From positions 62,001-126,000 of the forward strand of contig JAMPFT010000003.1 of the NCBI GenBank assembly GCA_023664305.1: DNA of 64,000 bases, read 5' to 3'. Each line of letters opens with the position of its first letter. Within the stretch, counting starts at the first letter, position 1. The translations under genes and the position numbers were made by a program. Below the pieces are notes generated by a model that worked only from the letters and a program-made list of their open reading frames with translations, was not told the origin of the DNA and did not search any database. This stretch comes from a bacterium. Its GTDB lineage: Bacteria > Bacillota > Clostridia > Lachnospirales > Lachnospiraceae. Below are positions 9,275 to 19,127 of the stretch, in pieces.

Positions 9275-10685
9275 CGCTTTGCTCCTCCCCTCTCTGCGGC
9301 AGCACGAAGCTCATACAGGTTCCCTCTCCAACCTTGCTCTCGATCCTCAGCTCACTGTGATGCAGCCGCAGGATTTCCACGCAGAGCGCCAACCCCAGGC
9401 CCGCGCCGTTTCGGCTCCTGGATCGGGATTTATCCACCATGTAAAAGGCCTCCGTGACCTTCTTAACCTCCTCCTCCGGGATTCCCATTCCGTAATCCTT
9501 CACACGAAACTCATATCCCTCTTCCAGATTCTTCCCTGTCACTTCCACCATTCCGCCCGGCTCCGAGGCCTTAAAGGCGTTATCTACCAGGTTCAACAGC
9601 ACAGACTTAATCAGATTTACCTCGGCAAATACCGTTCCCTGATTATATCTTATCCGGATGCTCTGCTCCGTATTTCCCGCAAACACACCCTGCAGATAAC
9701 TGAATATTTTCCCTGCCTCCACCGTCTGCGGCAGGATCTGTTCCCGCCTTGTCACAATGATATCCAGCAGGCGGAAGGACATGTTCTCCAGTCTTTTCCC
9801 CTCGGTATAAATATAGTTGGAGGACAGAAAATGCTTCTCCTCGTCCAGCTTTCTGGACCGCAGCATATCCGCGTAACCGATAATTGCCGTCAGGGGCGTC
9901 TTCAGCTCGTGGGCAAAGGCCGCAATAAAGTCTTCCCTTGCACGCACCTCGTCCTTCAACTCCCCGATGGTAGCCTCCAATACGTTGGCCATGCTGTTAA
10001 AGTCCTGTGTCAGCTGGCCCAGCTCGTCGCTGCTGACCTGTCTGGCCCGGTAGCCGTACTCTCCGGCCGCCATCTTACGGGTAGCTCCCGCCAGAATGCG
10101 GATCGGCTTTGTCAGAAAGGTACAGATGACAAACATCGCCACGGCGCTGGCCGCCAGCATGGCAAGCGTCACCTGCCGGTAGACGGAAAAGCCCATGGCA
10201 CGCTCGGCAAACACCTCCGTCACATCCTCCATCGTTTCCAGATACAGCCTTCTGTCCAGGACGCTCACCAGCATGCCCGTCTGTATGTAATAGTGCTCCC
10301 CCTGCCGGATCACCTGCCAGCTTCTGGTGTTTTCCGTAATGCTGTCTAAAAGCGTCATATCCTCCGTAAAGCCCTCGCTGACATAAAGAGCCCTCTTCCC
10401 CTCGCCGCAGATCCTGAGAAGCCGCCCGGATCCCCCGCCGCCGCTCTCCAGCCTGGAGCCGATCTGCTCCACCGCCGTATCCCGGAGCATATTGTATTTC
10501 GTGGGCACATTCAGCGCCGCCGTCTCGAAGGCAAACTGAAGAATGTTGCTGTCGTCCAGCGCCTGCCCGATCTCCCGCTCCAACGCCGTCTCAAAGACAT
10601 AATTTACGAAAAAATATCCGCTCAGCCCAAAAGCCGCCGCCATGATAATAATGGTCCACAGCAGAATCTTGTATAAAAATTTCAT
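9255..10685 (-). CDS. Sensor histidine kinase
   Basis: A 476-residue membrane kinase with TM1 at residues about 5-27, an extracytoplasmic sensor of about 140 residues, TM2 at about 173-195, a HAMP domain (KPIRILAGATRKMAAGEY), the HisKA phospho-acceptor H259 in FAHELKTPLTAIIGY, and an HATPase domain with N box NLVDNAFKAS, DYGMGIP and a GxG lid. The start MKFLYKILL was chosen because AAGGGTGCGGAG precedes it. It sits between the response regulator upstream and an overlapping exported protein downstream. Its signal is unknown. Confidence 0.93.
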   Translation of the reverse strand: MKFLYKILLWTIIIMAAAFGLSGYFFVNYVFETALEREIGQALDDSNILQFAFETAALNVPTKYNMLRDTAVEQIGSRLESGGGGSGRLLRICGEGKRALYVSEGFTEDMTLLDSITENTRSWQVIRQGEHYYIQTGMLVSVLDRRLYLETMEDVTEVFAERAMGFSVYRQVTLAMLAASAVAMFVICTFLTKPIRILAGATRKMAAGEYGYRARQVSSDELGQLTQDFNSMANVLEATIGELKDEVRAREDFIAAFAHELKTPLTAIIGYADMLRSRKLDEEKHFLSSNYIYTEGKRLENMSFRLLDIIVTRREQILPQTVEAGKIFSYLQGVFAGNTEQSIRIRYNQGTVFAEVNLIKSVLLNLVDNAFKASEPGGMVEVTGKNLEEGYEFRVKDYGMGIPEEEVKKVTEAFYMVDKSRSRSRNGAGLGLALCVEILRLHHSELRIESKVGEGTCMSFVLPQRGEEQSDEKTNP

Positions 10686-10701
10686 TCTCCGCACCCTTTT
10701 T

Positions 10702-10735
10702 TGAGAAGAACACCCCTGCACAGGGCATTCTTCCT
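10702..10735. other. Intercistronic hairpin between response regulator and kinase
   Basis: An imperfect stem (GAAGAACACCC with GGGCATTCTTC) lies in the short gap between the two genes. The right arm GGGCATTCTTCC recurs exactly at 42827. Confidence 0.35.
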
Positions 10736-11391
10736 CACTCTATCTCCAGCCGGTATCCCACCTTATAGACCGCCACCAGCTTTTCCTCCCAGCCCATCTT
10801 GCGTCTGAGCCGCTGCACATGGAGATCCAGCGTCCGGCTGTCCGCAAGATACTCGTCGCCCCAGACCTTCTCGTAGAGATTTTCCCGAAACAGCGCAATA
10901 TTTTTATTTCGGATAAAGAGTACCAGCAGGCCGTACTCCTTGTTGGTCAAAACCACCGGCTTTCCCGCCCTTGTCACCTTTCTGGCCTCCACGTCCACCG
11001 TCACATCTCCTGCGGTAAGCACGCTTTCCGTCTTGTTATAGCGGCGCAGCACTACCTCCACTCTGGCTACCAGCTCCACTACGTCGAAGGGCTTCACCAG
11101 ATAATCCTCCGCGCCCAGCTTCAAGCCCTTTACTCTGTCCTTTACCTCATGCTTTGCGGTAATAAAAATCACCGGGATTTTCAGGGGTCTTATATATTCT
11201 ATAATATCGTACCCGTCCGCCCCGGGCAGCATGATATCCAGCAGAATCAGGTCAAACTGCTCCGCCTCGATCAGATCGATGGCCTTCAGCCCGTCCTGCA
11301 CGGAAACGCATTCGTATCCTGCCGCCGACAGATTGATATCGATCAGGTCGCAGATCGGTTTCTCATCGTCCACAATCAGTATTCTAATCAT
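10735..11391 (-). CDS. OmpR-family response regulator
   Basis: A 218-residue regulator: receiver domain with the acidic pair in VDDE, phospho-acceptor D52 in LLDIMLPG, Thr and Lys of the switch (FITAKHE, LVKPFD), then a winged-helix Trans_reg_C domain (DSRTLDLHVQRLRRKMG). Its ATG lies inside the last codons of the upstream FG-GAP-like gene (8-base overlap), showing translational coupling. It is the cognate partner of the kinase that follows. Confidence 0.94.
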   Translation of the reverse strand: MIRILIVDDEKPICDLIDINLSAAGYECVSVQDGLKAIDLIEAEQFDLILLDIMLPGADGYDIIEYIRPLKIPVIFITAKHEVKDRVKGLKLGAEDYLVKPFDVVELVARVEVVLRRYNKTESVLTAGDVTVDVEARKVTRAGKPVVLTNKEYGLLVLFIRNKNIALFRENLYEKVWGDEYLADSRTLDLHVQRLRRKMGWEEKLVAVYKVGYRLEIE

Positions 11392-12487
11392 TTTCTACCG
11401 TCCACCCCCAGTATTCCCGGATAATGTCTACCAGACCGCTCACCGTATCCGCCGCGGTACACTGATAGTAGTCATTAAACTCCGTATCCTCCGAAAATCC
11501 GTCCGTTCTCTGATAGTATATGGAGCACCTCGTATCGACCGTCATCCCTCCCGACGGCCCGGAATAGCTGTACCTTCCCAGCAGCAGAATATCCTTCATG
11601 CCGTCCCCGTCCAGATCTCTGCAGGTCATCCCCTTCAGCGCATACAGATTGTCATAATCTCCCATCGGCTGGAAGCTCCACTCTATGTACCCCTGTTTGT
11701 TCACAAGATAGACCGTAAACACGTTATATTCCGCCATCTTGATCACTCCCGGCACCACCTGCAGAAAACCCTGTTTTTCAAAGCTCCTGAAGTAGCACTG
11801 CTCCTGTATGATCTTGAAGCCGTTGTCCGTCAGCTCGTCCAGCGTAGTCGCCGTATACAGGATCTCCGTGGAGTGGCCGTCCCGGACGTAGGCGGTGATA
11901 AAGTCAATACTCTTGTTCATGCCGAACCGGTTGATTTTATCCGAAATTCTCCAGTCTCTGTAAAAAGAACCGTCTCTCTGGAACAGGACGTCGCCGATCT
12001 TATAATTTTTCCCGGCATACTCCCCCTCCCCGTTGACACAGTCCGTAATCAGGACAATATCCTTGAATCCGTCCTGATTCAGATCCTGGAAGGATACCGC
12101 CGCGATCCCTCTCGTTGGCTGCTCCATGCGGCCCAGCAGCTTGTTGTTGGTCTCCAGCTGGTTCGTCTTGTACAAAACCCTTCCGCTTTCGTCGGTGATC
12201 AGCACGCCCAGCCTGTTATACCGCTCATACATGACAGGGACGAAATATACCTCGGTTTCCCCGTCCAGAAAGGATTCCAACACCACGGGAAAGCTCTGTT
12301 CCTCGATGACATAAAAGCCGTTTTCCTCAATGTCGTCCCTGCTTTTTAGCGCCGTAAAGGCAGCTTCGTAGCGCTCATATTCACGAATCGTCTCCTCCAG
12401 CTCATCCTTTTCCGCCGCGTCTGCGCGGAAAAACGACAGGATGCAGATACCTGCGGCCGCCAGCAGCATTAACCCTCTTTTTCTCAC
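11384..12487 (-). CDS. Secreted FG-GAP/VCBS-like protein, first gene of two-component operon
   Basis: The 367-residue protein starts at GTG (GAGGAGGAATCCG upstream) with a signal peptide (residues about 5-24, ending RADA). Two Asp-rich calcium-like loops, DLNQDGFKDIVLI and DLDGDGMKDILLL, match FG-GAP/VCBS beta-propeller repeats; other blades are more divergent. It is the promoter-proximal gene of an operon with the response regulator, the kinase and another exported protein, so a role as extracellular binding partner or target of the signalling system is plausible. The ligand is unknown. Confidence 0.8.
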   Translation of the reverse strand: MRKRGLMLLAAAGICILSFFRADAAEKDELEETIREYERYEAAFTALKSRDDIEENGFYVIEEQSFPVVLESFLDGETEVYFVPVMYERYNRLGVLITDESGRVLYKTNQLETNNKLLGRMEQPTRGIAAVSFQDLNQDGFKDIVLITDCVNGEGEYAGKNYKIGDVLFQRDGSFYRDWRISDKINRFGMNKSIDFITAYVRDGHSTEILYTATTLDELTDNGFKIIQEQCYFRSFEKQGFLQVVPGVIKMAEYNVFTVYLVNKQGYIEWSFQPMGDYDNLYALKGMTCRDLDGDGMKDILLLGRYSYSGPSGGMTVDTRCSIYYQRTDGFSEDTEFNDYYQCTAADTVSGLVDIIREYWGWTVEND

Positions 12488-12516
12488 CGGATTCCTCCTC
12501 TTTTGTGCGACAACTC

Positions 12517-12552
12517 CAAAAAAACTGGCTTCACGAAAAGCGTAAAGCCAGT
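12517..12552 (-). terminator. Terminator after the GH13 gene
   Basis: Near-perfect stem ACTGGCTT..ACG / CGT..AAGCCAGT followed on the minus strand by seven T, 37 bases after the GH13 stop. Confidence 0.85.
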
Positions 12553-12588
12553 ATAACTCTTAATTGCATCATTTCTGCAAGCATCTTT

Positions 12589-14700
12589 TCAGGCTTCAAA
12601 GAATTTCAGGATAACCGCACAGGTCTGCGGAACCGCCAGGCTGATCTTACCGCCTGTGACCTCAAATTCCTGCCCCTCTCCGTATCCGTTTTCATCCGTC
12701 CAGAGCAGCGCCCTCATAACTCCGTGCTTCCGCGTTCCCAGCTCCCAGACAAAGATCTGCTTTTCCACAGGATGATTATTGTTGTTCACAACGATCAGGC
12801 ACTGTCCCCTGCTGTGAAATCTCCCGTAGATCAGAAGATTATAGTCTCCCTCCACATATTTGATGGAGCCGGTGCGCAGCTCGTCGTTTTCCTTTCGGAT
12901 CCGGATAATTCTTTTATGAAATTCAATCAGCTCATGATCCTCGTTCCCCCAGGGATACGTCCGCCTGCTGTCGGGATCCGTAAAGCCGCAGACGCCGGCC
13001 TCGTCCCCGTAATAAATCGTCGGCGCGCCCGGCCAGGTCATCTGCACGACCACCGCCTCCCGAAAGACCGCCTTGCTGACTCCCTGCTCCGCCGCCTCCG
13101 GCCCCGCGCTGTCCGTCCTTCCAACCCTGTGGTTGGTGCGGGTCAGGAATCTGGAATGGTCATGGTTCGAAAGCTCGTTCATGGCAACCTGCCAGCTCGG
13201 CATGGAAAAGCTCGCGCAGTGATGGCGCATCGCACCCCAAAAGCTTTCCACATTTCCCAGAAGATCCTCGCGGAAGTCGTCGCTGTGCTTCTCCATTCCC
13301 GTCAGAAACCAGGTCAGCGGCTCCATGAACGCGTCATAGTTCATCACGCTGTCCCACTCGTTTCCCTGCAGCCAATCCCTGGTATTTCCGTAATGCTCCG
13401 CCAGAATCAGCGCTTCCGGATTTGCCTCCTTCACCGCCCTGCGGAACTCCTGCCAGAAGAAATGGTTAAACTCCTGACTGTGTCCCAGATCGGCCGCCAC
13501 GTCCAGCCTCCATCCGTCCGCGTTAAAAGGCGGCGATACCCATTTCTTCCCGATCTCCAGAATATAGCTCATCAATTCCCGGGAATCCTCATAACTCAGC
13601 TTCGGCAGGGTATCATGCCCCCACCATCCGTCGTAGGAACCGTTATACGGCCAGCCGTATTCATTGTGGAACCTGAAATAATTCCTGTACGGACTGTCCC
13701 CGCTGACATAAGCGCCCTTTTCATAGCCCTCCGCGTTCTCATAGATGCGCTCCCTGTCCATCCACTTATTGAAGGAGCCACAGTGATTGAACACGCCGTC
13801 TATGATCACCCGGATACCGCGCCTGTGCGCTTCCTCCACCAGCTCGATAAAAAGCCGGTTGCTGGCCTCCAGATTTGCCCGGTTCGTCACCCGGTTGATA
13901 TAGCGGGACGCCTGGCGGTTTTCCCGCTGCCCCCATGCCAGCAGGTCGCCCTTATCGTCCACAATCCTGCCGAAATGCGGGTCTATATAATCGTAGTCCT
14001 GAATATCATATTTATGGTTGGACGGGGACACGAACAGGGGATTAAAATAGATAACCTCTATCCCGAGATCCTGAAGGTAATCCAGCTTATCCATCACGCC
14101 CTGCAGATCGCCGCCGTAAAATTCCCTCACATCCATGCGGGCCGGATAGCGCTTCCAGTCCTCCACCTTATGTACAGGCTCGCCGATATAACTGTACTCG
14201 CCGGTCTCCACATCATTGCCGGGATCCCCGTTGTAAAAGCGGTCCACATAAATCTGGTACATCACCGCGCCCTTCGCCCACTGAGGCGTCTTAAAGCCGG
14301 GGATGACGGAGAAATTATAGTATTCGTTGATCTCCTGCACCAGCCCTCTCGTGTCGTAATAGCCCTTCAGCCTGCCGGACTGTATCTCAAAGCAATAGCT
14401 GATCCTCTCTTCTCCCAGCTGCAGCTCATAGCTGTAATAGTCAAAATGAAGGGTCGTCTCCGCCTTGGTCATAATGTATTTTTCGTTCTGAAAAACCAGA
14501 AGGACCCGATCCACATTATTTTTTGCCGTGCGGAACCGAACCGTAATCTTTCCGTTGATCTCCGGCTCCGGCGGGATCAGATACTCCCCGGTCGTATCCG
14601 AAAACAGCGCCCTCCTGTTAAACACAGGACGCATGTTCGCAATATATAACCTGTTGTTCTCCAAAAGATGTATTTTGTCTAATGCAAGTTTCTCTTCCAC
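12589..14700 (-). CDS. GH13 alpha-glucanase (neopullulanase/cyclomaltodextrinase type)
   Basis: A 703-residue intracellular enzyme (no signal peptide) with an N-terminal beta-sandwich domain (about 1-135, CBM34-like) and a GH13 (beta/alpha)8 barrel from about 142. The conserved regions are visible: DGVFNH (H306), GWRLDVAADL with nucleophile D400, ILAEHYG with acid/base E435, and NHDHSRF with D514. A C-terminal beta domain follows. Such enzymes hydrolyse cyclodextrins, pullulan or short maltodextrins in the cytoplasm. The start is GTG with AGGAG ten bases upstream. It has its own promoter and terminator. Confidence 0.92.
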   Translation of the reverse strand: MEEKLALDKIHLLENNRLYIANMRPVFNRRALFSDTTGEYLIPPEPEINGKITVRFRTAKNNVDRVLLVFQNEKYIMTKAETTLHFDYYSYELQLGEERISYCFEIQSGRLKGYYDTRGLVQEINEYYNFSVIPGFKTPQWAKGAVMYQIYVDRFYNGDPGNDVETGEYSYIGEPVHKVEDWKRYPARMDVREFYGGDLQGVMDKLDYLQDLGIEVIYFNPLFVSPSNHKYDIQDYDYIDPHFGRIVDDKGDLLAWGQRENRQASRYINRVTNRANLEASNRLFIELVEEAHRRGIRVIIDGVFNHCGSFNKWMDRERIYENAEGYEKGAYVSGDSPYRNYFRFHNEYGWPYNGSYDGWWGHDTLPKLSYEDSRELMSYILEIGKKWVSPPFNADGWRLDVAADLGHSQEFNHFFWQEFRRAVKEANPEALILAEHYGNTRDWLQGNEWDSVMNYDAFMEPLTWFLTGMEKHSDDFREDLLGNVESFWGAMRHHCASFSMPSWQVAMNELSNHDHSRFLTRTNHRVGRTDSAGPEAAEQGVSKAVFREAVVVQMTWPGAPTIYYGDEAGVCGFTDPDSRRTYPWGNEDHELIEFHKRIIRIRKENDELRTGSIKYVEGDYNLLIYGRFHSRGQCLIVVNNNNHPVEKQIFVWELGTRKHGVMRALLWTDENGYGEGQEFEVTGGKISLAVPQTCAVILKFFEA

Positions 14701-14731
14701 AATGATCGTCTCCTGATTTGCCGATATTCTT

Positions 14732-14760
14732 ATTGTACTGAATGTGAAGCGCTAATTCAA
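14732..14760 (-). promoter_or_regulatory. SigA-type promoter of the GH13 gene
   Basis: TTGAAT, 17-base spacer, TACAAT, 32 bases before the GTG start codon. Confidence 0.65.
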
Positions 14761-14789
14761 GAGTAAACCGCAAAAAAAATGCGGACATA

Positions 14790-14821
14790 AAAAGGGCAGT
14801 CACTTTCATGGCTGCCCTTTT
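14790..14821 (-). terminator. Terminator between the lipoprotein and GH13 genes
   Basis: Stem AAAAGGGCAG/CTGCCCTTTT with T runs on either side. It lies 160 bases after the lipoprotein stop codon and upstream of the GH13 promoter. The rest of the 281-base gap has no gene I can support. Confidence 0.75.
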
Positions 14822-14981
14822 CAGAGAAGGTATTTCTTTCTTATGGGGTATAGCAAAAACTATACAATGTATTGGGGGGTTACAAGTATTATCATAGCAT
14901 TCCTTCGAAATTTTTGCCATTCTCAAAATTAACAAATATTACAAAAATGTACTTCCGTTTTTATACAATATTACTATATTA

Positions 14982-17261
14982 CTACCTGTGTTCATTCAGA
15001 TACAATTCCACCCGGTTTTTCAGGTGATCGATCACCATATCCTGCGTGATTCCGTCGGCAAAATACTGTCTCAGCTCCTCCAAAAGAATTGCACTGAGCT
15101 CCTTGGGAAAATACTTTTTCGGCTTCGCCTCGCCGATCAGCCGAAGCAGGGTTTCCCGATCCTTCTCCCGGTCCACCCGGTCTCCCAGCGTAATCTGTCC
15201 CCATCCCGACATAGCAGGCATCGAATGCTCATCCATGCGGGCAATCTGCTCCTCCAAGACGTCCCGGCGCACGCTCAGGCCGAAATTAATATCCTTCGAC
15301 GCCTCATACTGCCCTTCGTAGGAGAGGAACATCTCAAGGAACGCACAGGCAATCTCCTTTTCCTCCTTTGTGGCGGTTTTCCGGATCGCCAGCATATTGC
15401 CCGCCACCAGGAAATGCTCCGCCCCGTCCTTTGTGGGATAGCCGATATAATTTATGTCCTCCCCGCCGCAGATGCGGATCAAAGCGATGTCCTCCGGCTT
15501 TTGAACCGTCAGACGGTTACAGAGCACCTTCCCTTCCGTCAGGGAATCGTCCGCCGGAACCGCCTCCTTCCGGACACAGTATTTTTTCGCCATCTCCAGC
15601 ACATCCCGGAACCGGTCGCTGTCAAAGCAGGTTGTCCCGCTCTCCGCATCCAGCAGATAACTGTCCTCCAGACCCTGGTTCAAAAAGTTCATGATAAAAT
15701 AAGTGCCGTAGTCTCCCGCCTCGTCGCAGTCAAAAATCGCTTCCAGCTCCGGTCTCTCCTCCACGCACTGCAAAAAGGTATCGTAATCCCAGTCCTGAAG
15801 CTCCGTTTCCCCCGTCAACAGCGTACTCAGCGTAAAATCGCTGGGCGCCGCGTACAGCGTCCCGTCGATCTTCCCCAGCTCCAAAGCCGAGGGCTCCAGC
15901 TCCTGCGCGATACCGAGCTGCTCAAAAATCTCGTCCAACGGCTGCCAGAGCTTTTTCTGCTCCTCGAAGCCGATCAGGATCGTATCGATCAATACCGGCC
16001 CCTTTCCCGCGATCAGCTCCGTCAAAAGCGCCGTCTCGTCGTATGTACTCTTAATCTCGACGCGGCAGCTGGGATACCTTCTGTTAAACTGCGTGGCAAC
16101 CGTCCGGTAAAAGGAATCCATGTAACTCGGAACCGCCAGCGTGATCTTCCGAACCTCCACCTCCTCCGTGGTAGGCTCAAGACAAAGGTAATTCATCTCC
16201 TCGCCGCTCTCGTAGATCAGCGCGATCCGCTCATCAGACGCCTGCATGGCTTTCACGTCCGCCGCGATGATCCCGTGGTTCGACCACTGATAGAGAAGCT
16301 CGGGATTTTCGCCCGATAAGCCGCTGCGGTAAACGCCCTTCTGATCCGCGTAAAGCAGCGTGTTTTCCTCCAAAAGCGTATAACAGTAAACGCCCGCCGG
16401 CGGCGTCGCAAGAGTAACCGTCCTTCCCGTCTCCGGATCCAGGTACTGCAGCGTCCCAGAATCAAAATCCTGGTTCGCTTTCTTTACCTGAACCGCCACA
16501 CGGCCGTCGTACAGGGGAACAAATCTGCCAAGGCTGGAGCCGAGGGGACTGTAATCCGCCAAAACCTCTCCCTCCGGAGACAGGATTTCGTAGCGCCATC
16601 CTTCCTGCGTCAGCCTTTTCAGGTGAATCCGTCCCGAGCCATCCATCATAAAGCCGGACAGACTTGTTATCACCTCGGCGAACCCGCTGCCGTCAAGGCA
16701 AGTCAACGGAATCCGCCGCAGCGCCTGATCCTCCTCGTCCAGCTCCGTGAGGAAAAAATCATAGGAATCTTCTTCTCGCTTTTCGTACTCCAGCCTCAGC
16801 CAGTGATCCGTCCCGAAAACCGCCCCGACGTCCCAAACCTGGTTTTTTCTTTCAAAAACCTTTTGTCCGTTTTCCTTCTGCACCGTCACATAGGCCAGCT
16901 CATCCCAGCATTCCTCAACGTTCTCGAACAGATGCTTTTGAAAATAATACGCCCGGGTATCTCCGAGAAAAATCTCGCTGCCGCCTCCGGCTATAGCTCC
17001 CTCGGGCCGCTCCGCCCGCAGGGGAAGATTGACCGTCAGGGAGTAAATGTCCAGAGAATTATCCTTTCCCGCAAGGCTCTGTACGGCCATCGCATCGAGG
17101 ACATCGGAGACGTCCTGAAAATCTTCTGTTCCCTCCGGCGAAGACATATCCGCCGTACCCGCCTCGCTGCCGTTCTGCGGAGAATCTGTCTCCGCCCCGC
17201 AGCCGGGAAGCTGCGACAAAAGTAAAAACGCTAAGAGTATACTGCAGATTCTTTTTTTCAT
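14982..17261 (-). CDS. Solute-binding-like lipoprotein with large N-terminal domain
   Basis: The 759-residue protein has a lipoprotein signal (lipobox LPGC, Cys at about 21). Residues about 50-365 look like a beta-rich, propeller-like region. Residues about 370-755 read as a family 1 extracellular solute-binding protein (ITLAVPSYMDSFYRTVATQFNRRYP..., then a C-terminal lobe with FLEMFLSYEGQYEASKD). No ABC permease or ATPase gene is next to it. AGGGAGGTCGCT precedes the ATG. A role in sugar or peptide sensing or uptake with a distant transporter is possible. Upstream ftsH ends 31 bases away, so it may be transcribed with that cluster. Confidence 0.8.
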   Translation of the reverse strand: MKKRICSILLAFLLLSQLPGCGAETDSPQNGSEAGTADMSSPEGTEDFQDVSDVLDAMAVQSLAGKDNSLDIYSLTVNLPLRAERPEGAIAGGGSEIFLGDTRAYYFQKHLFENVEECWDELAYVTVQKENGQKVFERKNQVWDVGAVFGTDHWLRLEYEKREEDSYDFFLTELDEEDQALRRIPLTCLDGSGFAEVITSLSGFMMDGSGRIHLKRLTQEGWRYEILSPEGEVLADYSPLGSSLGRFVPLYDGRVAVQVKKANQDFDSGTLQYLDPETGRTVTLATPPAGVYCYTLLEENTLLYADQKGVYRSGLSGENPELLYQWSNHGIIAADVKAMQASDERIALIYESGEEMNYLCLEPTTEEVEVRKITLAVPSYMDSFYRTVATQFNRRYPSCRVEIKSTYDETALLTELIAGKGPVLIDTILIGFEEQKKLWQPLDEIFEQLGIAQELEPSALELGKIDGTLYAAPSDFTLSTLLTGETELQDWDYDTFLQCVEERPELEAIFDCDEAGDYGTYFIMNFLNQGLEDSYLLDAESGTTCFDSDRFRDVLEMAKKYCVRKEAVPADDSLTEGKVLCNRLTVQKPEDIALIRICGGEDINYIGYPTKDGAEHFLVAGNMLAIRKTATKEEKEIACAFLEMFLSYEGQYEASKDINFGLSVRRDVLEEQIARMDEHSMPAMSGWGQITLGDRVDREKDRETLLRLIGEAKPKKYFPKELSAILLEELRQYFADGITQDMVIDHLKNRVELYLNEHR

Positions 17262-17291
17262 AGCGACCTCCCTCGTACCGTATTTATTTTA

Positions 17292-19115
17292 TCATCCCGC
17301 GGCGAACAGCGCCTCAAACTCATCCCTTCCGATTTTTTCCTTTTCCAACAGAAGCGCCGCGCAGCTGTGAAGCACCTTCTCGTGCTCCAGAATAATCTTT
17401 TTTGCCCTGGAATAGCATCCGTCCACGATGGACTTTACCTCCTTGTCGATCTCGCCGGCCACCGCCTCGCTGTGAGACTTTGCGTGGGCCAGATCCCTGC
17501 CGATGAACACCTCGTCATCATCATCGTCATAGCTGATCACGCCGATATTTTCCGACATACCGAAGCGCGTCACCATCCTTCTGGCCACCTTGGTCGCACG
17601 CTTGATGTCGCTGGATGCGCCGGTGGTGATATCCTGAAAGATAATCTCCTCCGCGATCCGCCCGCCTAAGGACACCATGATATCCTGAAGCATCTGCCCT
17701 TTGGTGATAAACATCTCGTCCTTTTCCGGCAGCGGCATGGTATAGCCCGCCGCTCCCTGTCCCGTGGGGATAATGGATACCGTATAGACCGGTCCAACGT
17801 CCGGCAGCACATGAAACAGGATCGCGTGGCCCGCTTCGTGATAGGCCGTGATCCTTTTCTCCTTGTCGGAGATGATCCTGCTCTTTTTCTCCGTTCCGAT
17901 CCCTACCTTGACAAAGGCCCTGCGGATATCCTCCTGGGACAGATAGTTCTTTCCCCCTCTGGCCGCGTTGATGGCCGCCTCATTCATCAGGTTCTCAAGA
18001 TCCGCTCCCGTAAAGCCCGCGGTCGTCTGTGCCACCTGTTTCAGGTCTACGTTGTCGGACAGTGGCTTATTCTTTGCGTGAACCTTCAGGATTTCCTCCC
18101 TGCCGCTCACGTCCGGCGTGCCGATGGCCACCTTCCTGTCAAAACGGCCGGGACGCATGATGGCGGGATCCAGAATATCCACCCGGTTGGTAGCCGCCAT
18201 GACGATGATTCCCTCGTTGACGCCAAAGCCGTCCATCTCCACCAAAAGCTGGTTCAGCGTCTGCTCCCGCTCGTCGTGTCCGCCGCCCATACCGGTGCCT
18301 CTCCGCCTCGCCACGGCGTCGATCTCGTCGATAAACACGATGCAGGGCGCATTCTTCTTTGCCTCCTCAAAAAGGTCTCTCACGCGCGAAGCGCCGACGC
18401 CTACATACATCTCTACAAAATCCGAACCGGAAATCGTGAAAAAGGCTACGTCCGCTTCCCCGGCGACCGCCTTTGCCAGCAGAGTTTTTCCCGTTCCGGG
18501 AGGCCCCTCCAAAAGCACCCCCTTGGGGATTCTCGCCCCCATACGGTTGTACTTGCCGGGCTCTCTCAGGAAATCCACGATCTCCTCCAGCTCCTCCTTT
18601 TCCTCCTTTAACCCCGCCACGCTGGAGAAATTAATATTCTTGTCCTTTGACGCCAGCTTTGCGCGGCTCCTGCCGAAGTTCATCATCTTGGTGTTGACCG
18701 CCCCGGCCCCGGCGTTCTGGGCATTGATCATCATAAAGAGGAAGAGTCCCACCACAATGATGATCAGCATGGGCACCAGGGTCGTCAGAAACCACCCTTC
18801 CCGCTCCACGTCATAGACCATCGGGTCCAGCCCGTAGGAGCGGACCGTCTTTTCCATCTCGATCACGTCCGACACATACAGCGTCTTCTCCGCGCCGTCA
18901 CGCATCGTGATATAGAGCGCGCCGGTGGGCGTTTCGCTGTTAAGCTGGATCTCCACCGACCTCACCTTTTCGGCTTCCATGTCGGCGATAAACTCCGCCT
19001 TGGAATAGTCCTCCTTCTCCTGCTGCTGTTTCATCACCGCCGCGATAAAAACGATTCCCAGTAAAAGAAGCATCAAAATAAAATACGAATAAAACCTTCT
19101 GCCTTCCTGCTTCAA
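17292..19115 (-). CDS. ftsH: ATP-dependent zinc metalloprotease FtsH
   Basis: A 607-residue membrane AAA protease: TM1 about 10-27, extracytoplasmic domain, TM2 about 111-131, AAA module with Walker A GPPGTGKT (204-211), Walker B IVFIDEID (259-266), second region of homology near 303-328, and the zinc motif HEAGH (426-430). It degrades misfolded membrane proteins and short-lived regulators. The start is TTG, preceded by GGAGG with an eight-base spacer. It follows hpt as in Bacillus and many Clostridia. Confidence 0.96.
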   Translation of the reverse strand: MKQEGRRFYSYFILMLLLLGIVFIAAVMKQQQEKEDYSKAEFIADMEAEKVRSVEIQLNSETPTGALYITMRDGAEKTLYVSDVIEMEKTVRSYGLDPMVYDVEREGWFLTTLVPMLIIIVVGLFLFMMINAQNAGAGAVNTKMMNFGRSRAKLASKDKNINFSSVAGLKEEKEELEEIVDFLREPGKYNRMGARIPKGVLLEGPPGTGKTLLAKAVAGEADVAFFTISGSDFVEMYVGVGASRVRDLFEEAKKNAPCIVFIDEIDAVARRRGTGMGGGHDEREQTLNQLLVEMDGFGVNEGIIVMAATNRVDILDPAIMRPGRFDRKVAIGTPDVSGREEILKVHAKNKPLSDNVDLKQVAQTTAGFTGADLENLMNEAAINAARGGKNYLSQEDIRRAFVKVGIGTEKKSRIISDKEKRITAYHEAGHAILFHVLPDVGPVYTVSIIPTGQGAAGYTMPLPEKDEMFITKGQMLQDIMVSLGGRIAEEIIFQDITTGASSDIKRATKVARRMVTRFGMSENIGVISYDDDDDEVFIGRDLAHAKSHSEAVAGEIDKEVKSIVDGCYSRAKKIILEHEKVLHSCAALLLEKEKIGRDEFEALFAAG

Positions 19116-19127
19116 CTCGCAAGCCTC

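Noticed and set aside
12505-14649. 714-codon plus-strand frame opposite the GH13 gene
   Set aside because: It is the antisense shadow of a clear GH13 gene; composition and lack of domains show that it is not coding.
14618-14935. 105-codon minus-strand frame spanning the GH13 promoter and terminator
   Set aside because: It runs through a strong terminator and the promoter, has no ribosome site, and overlaps the GH13 start out of frame.
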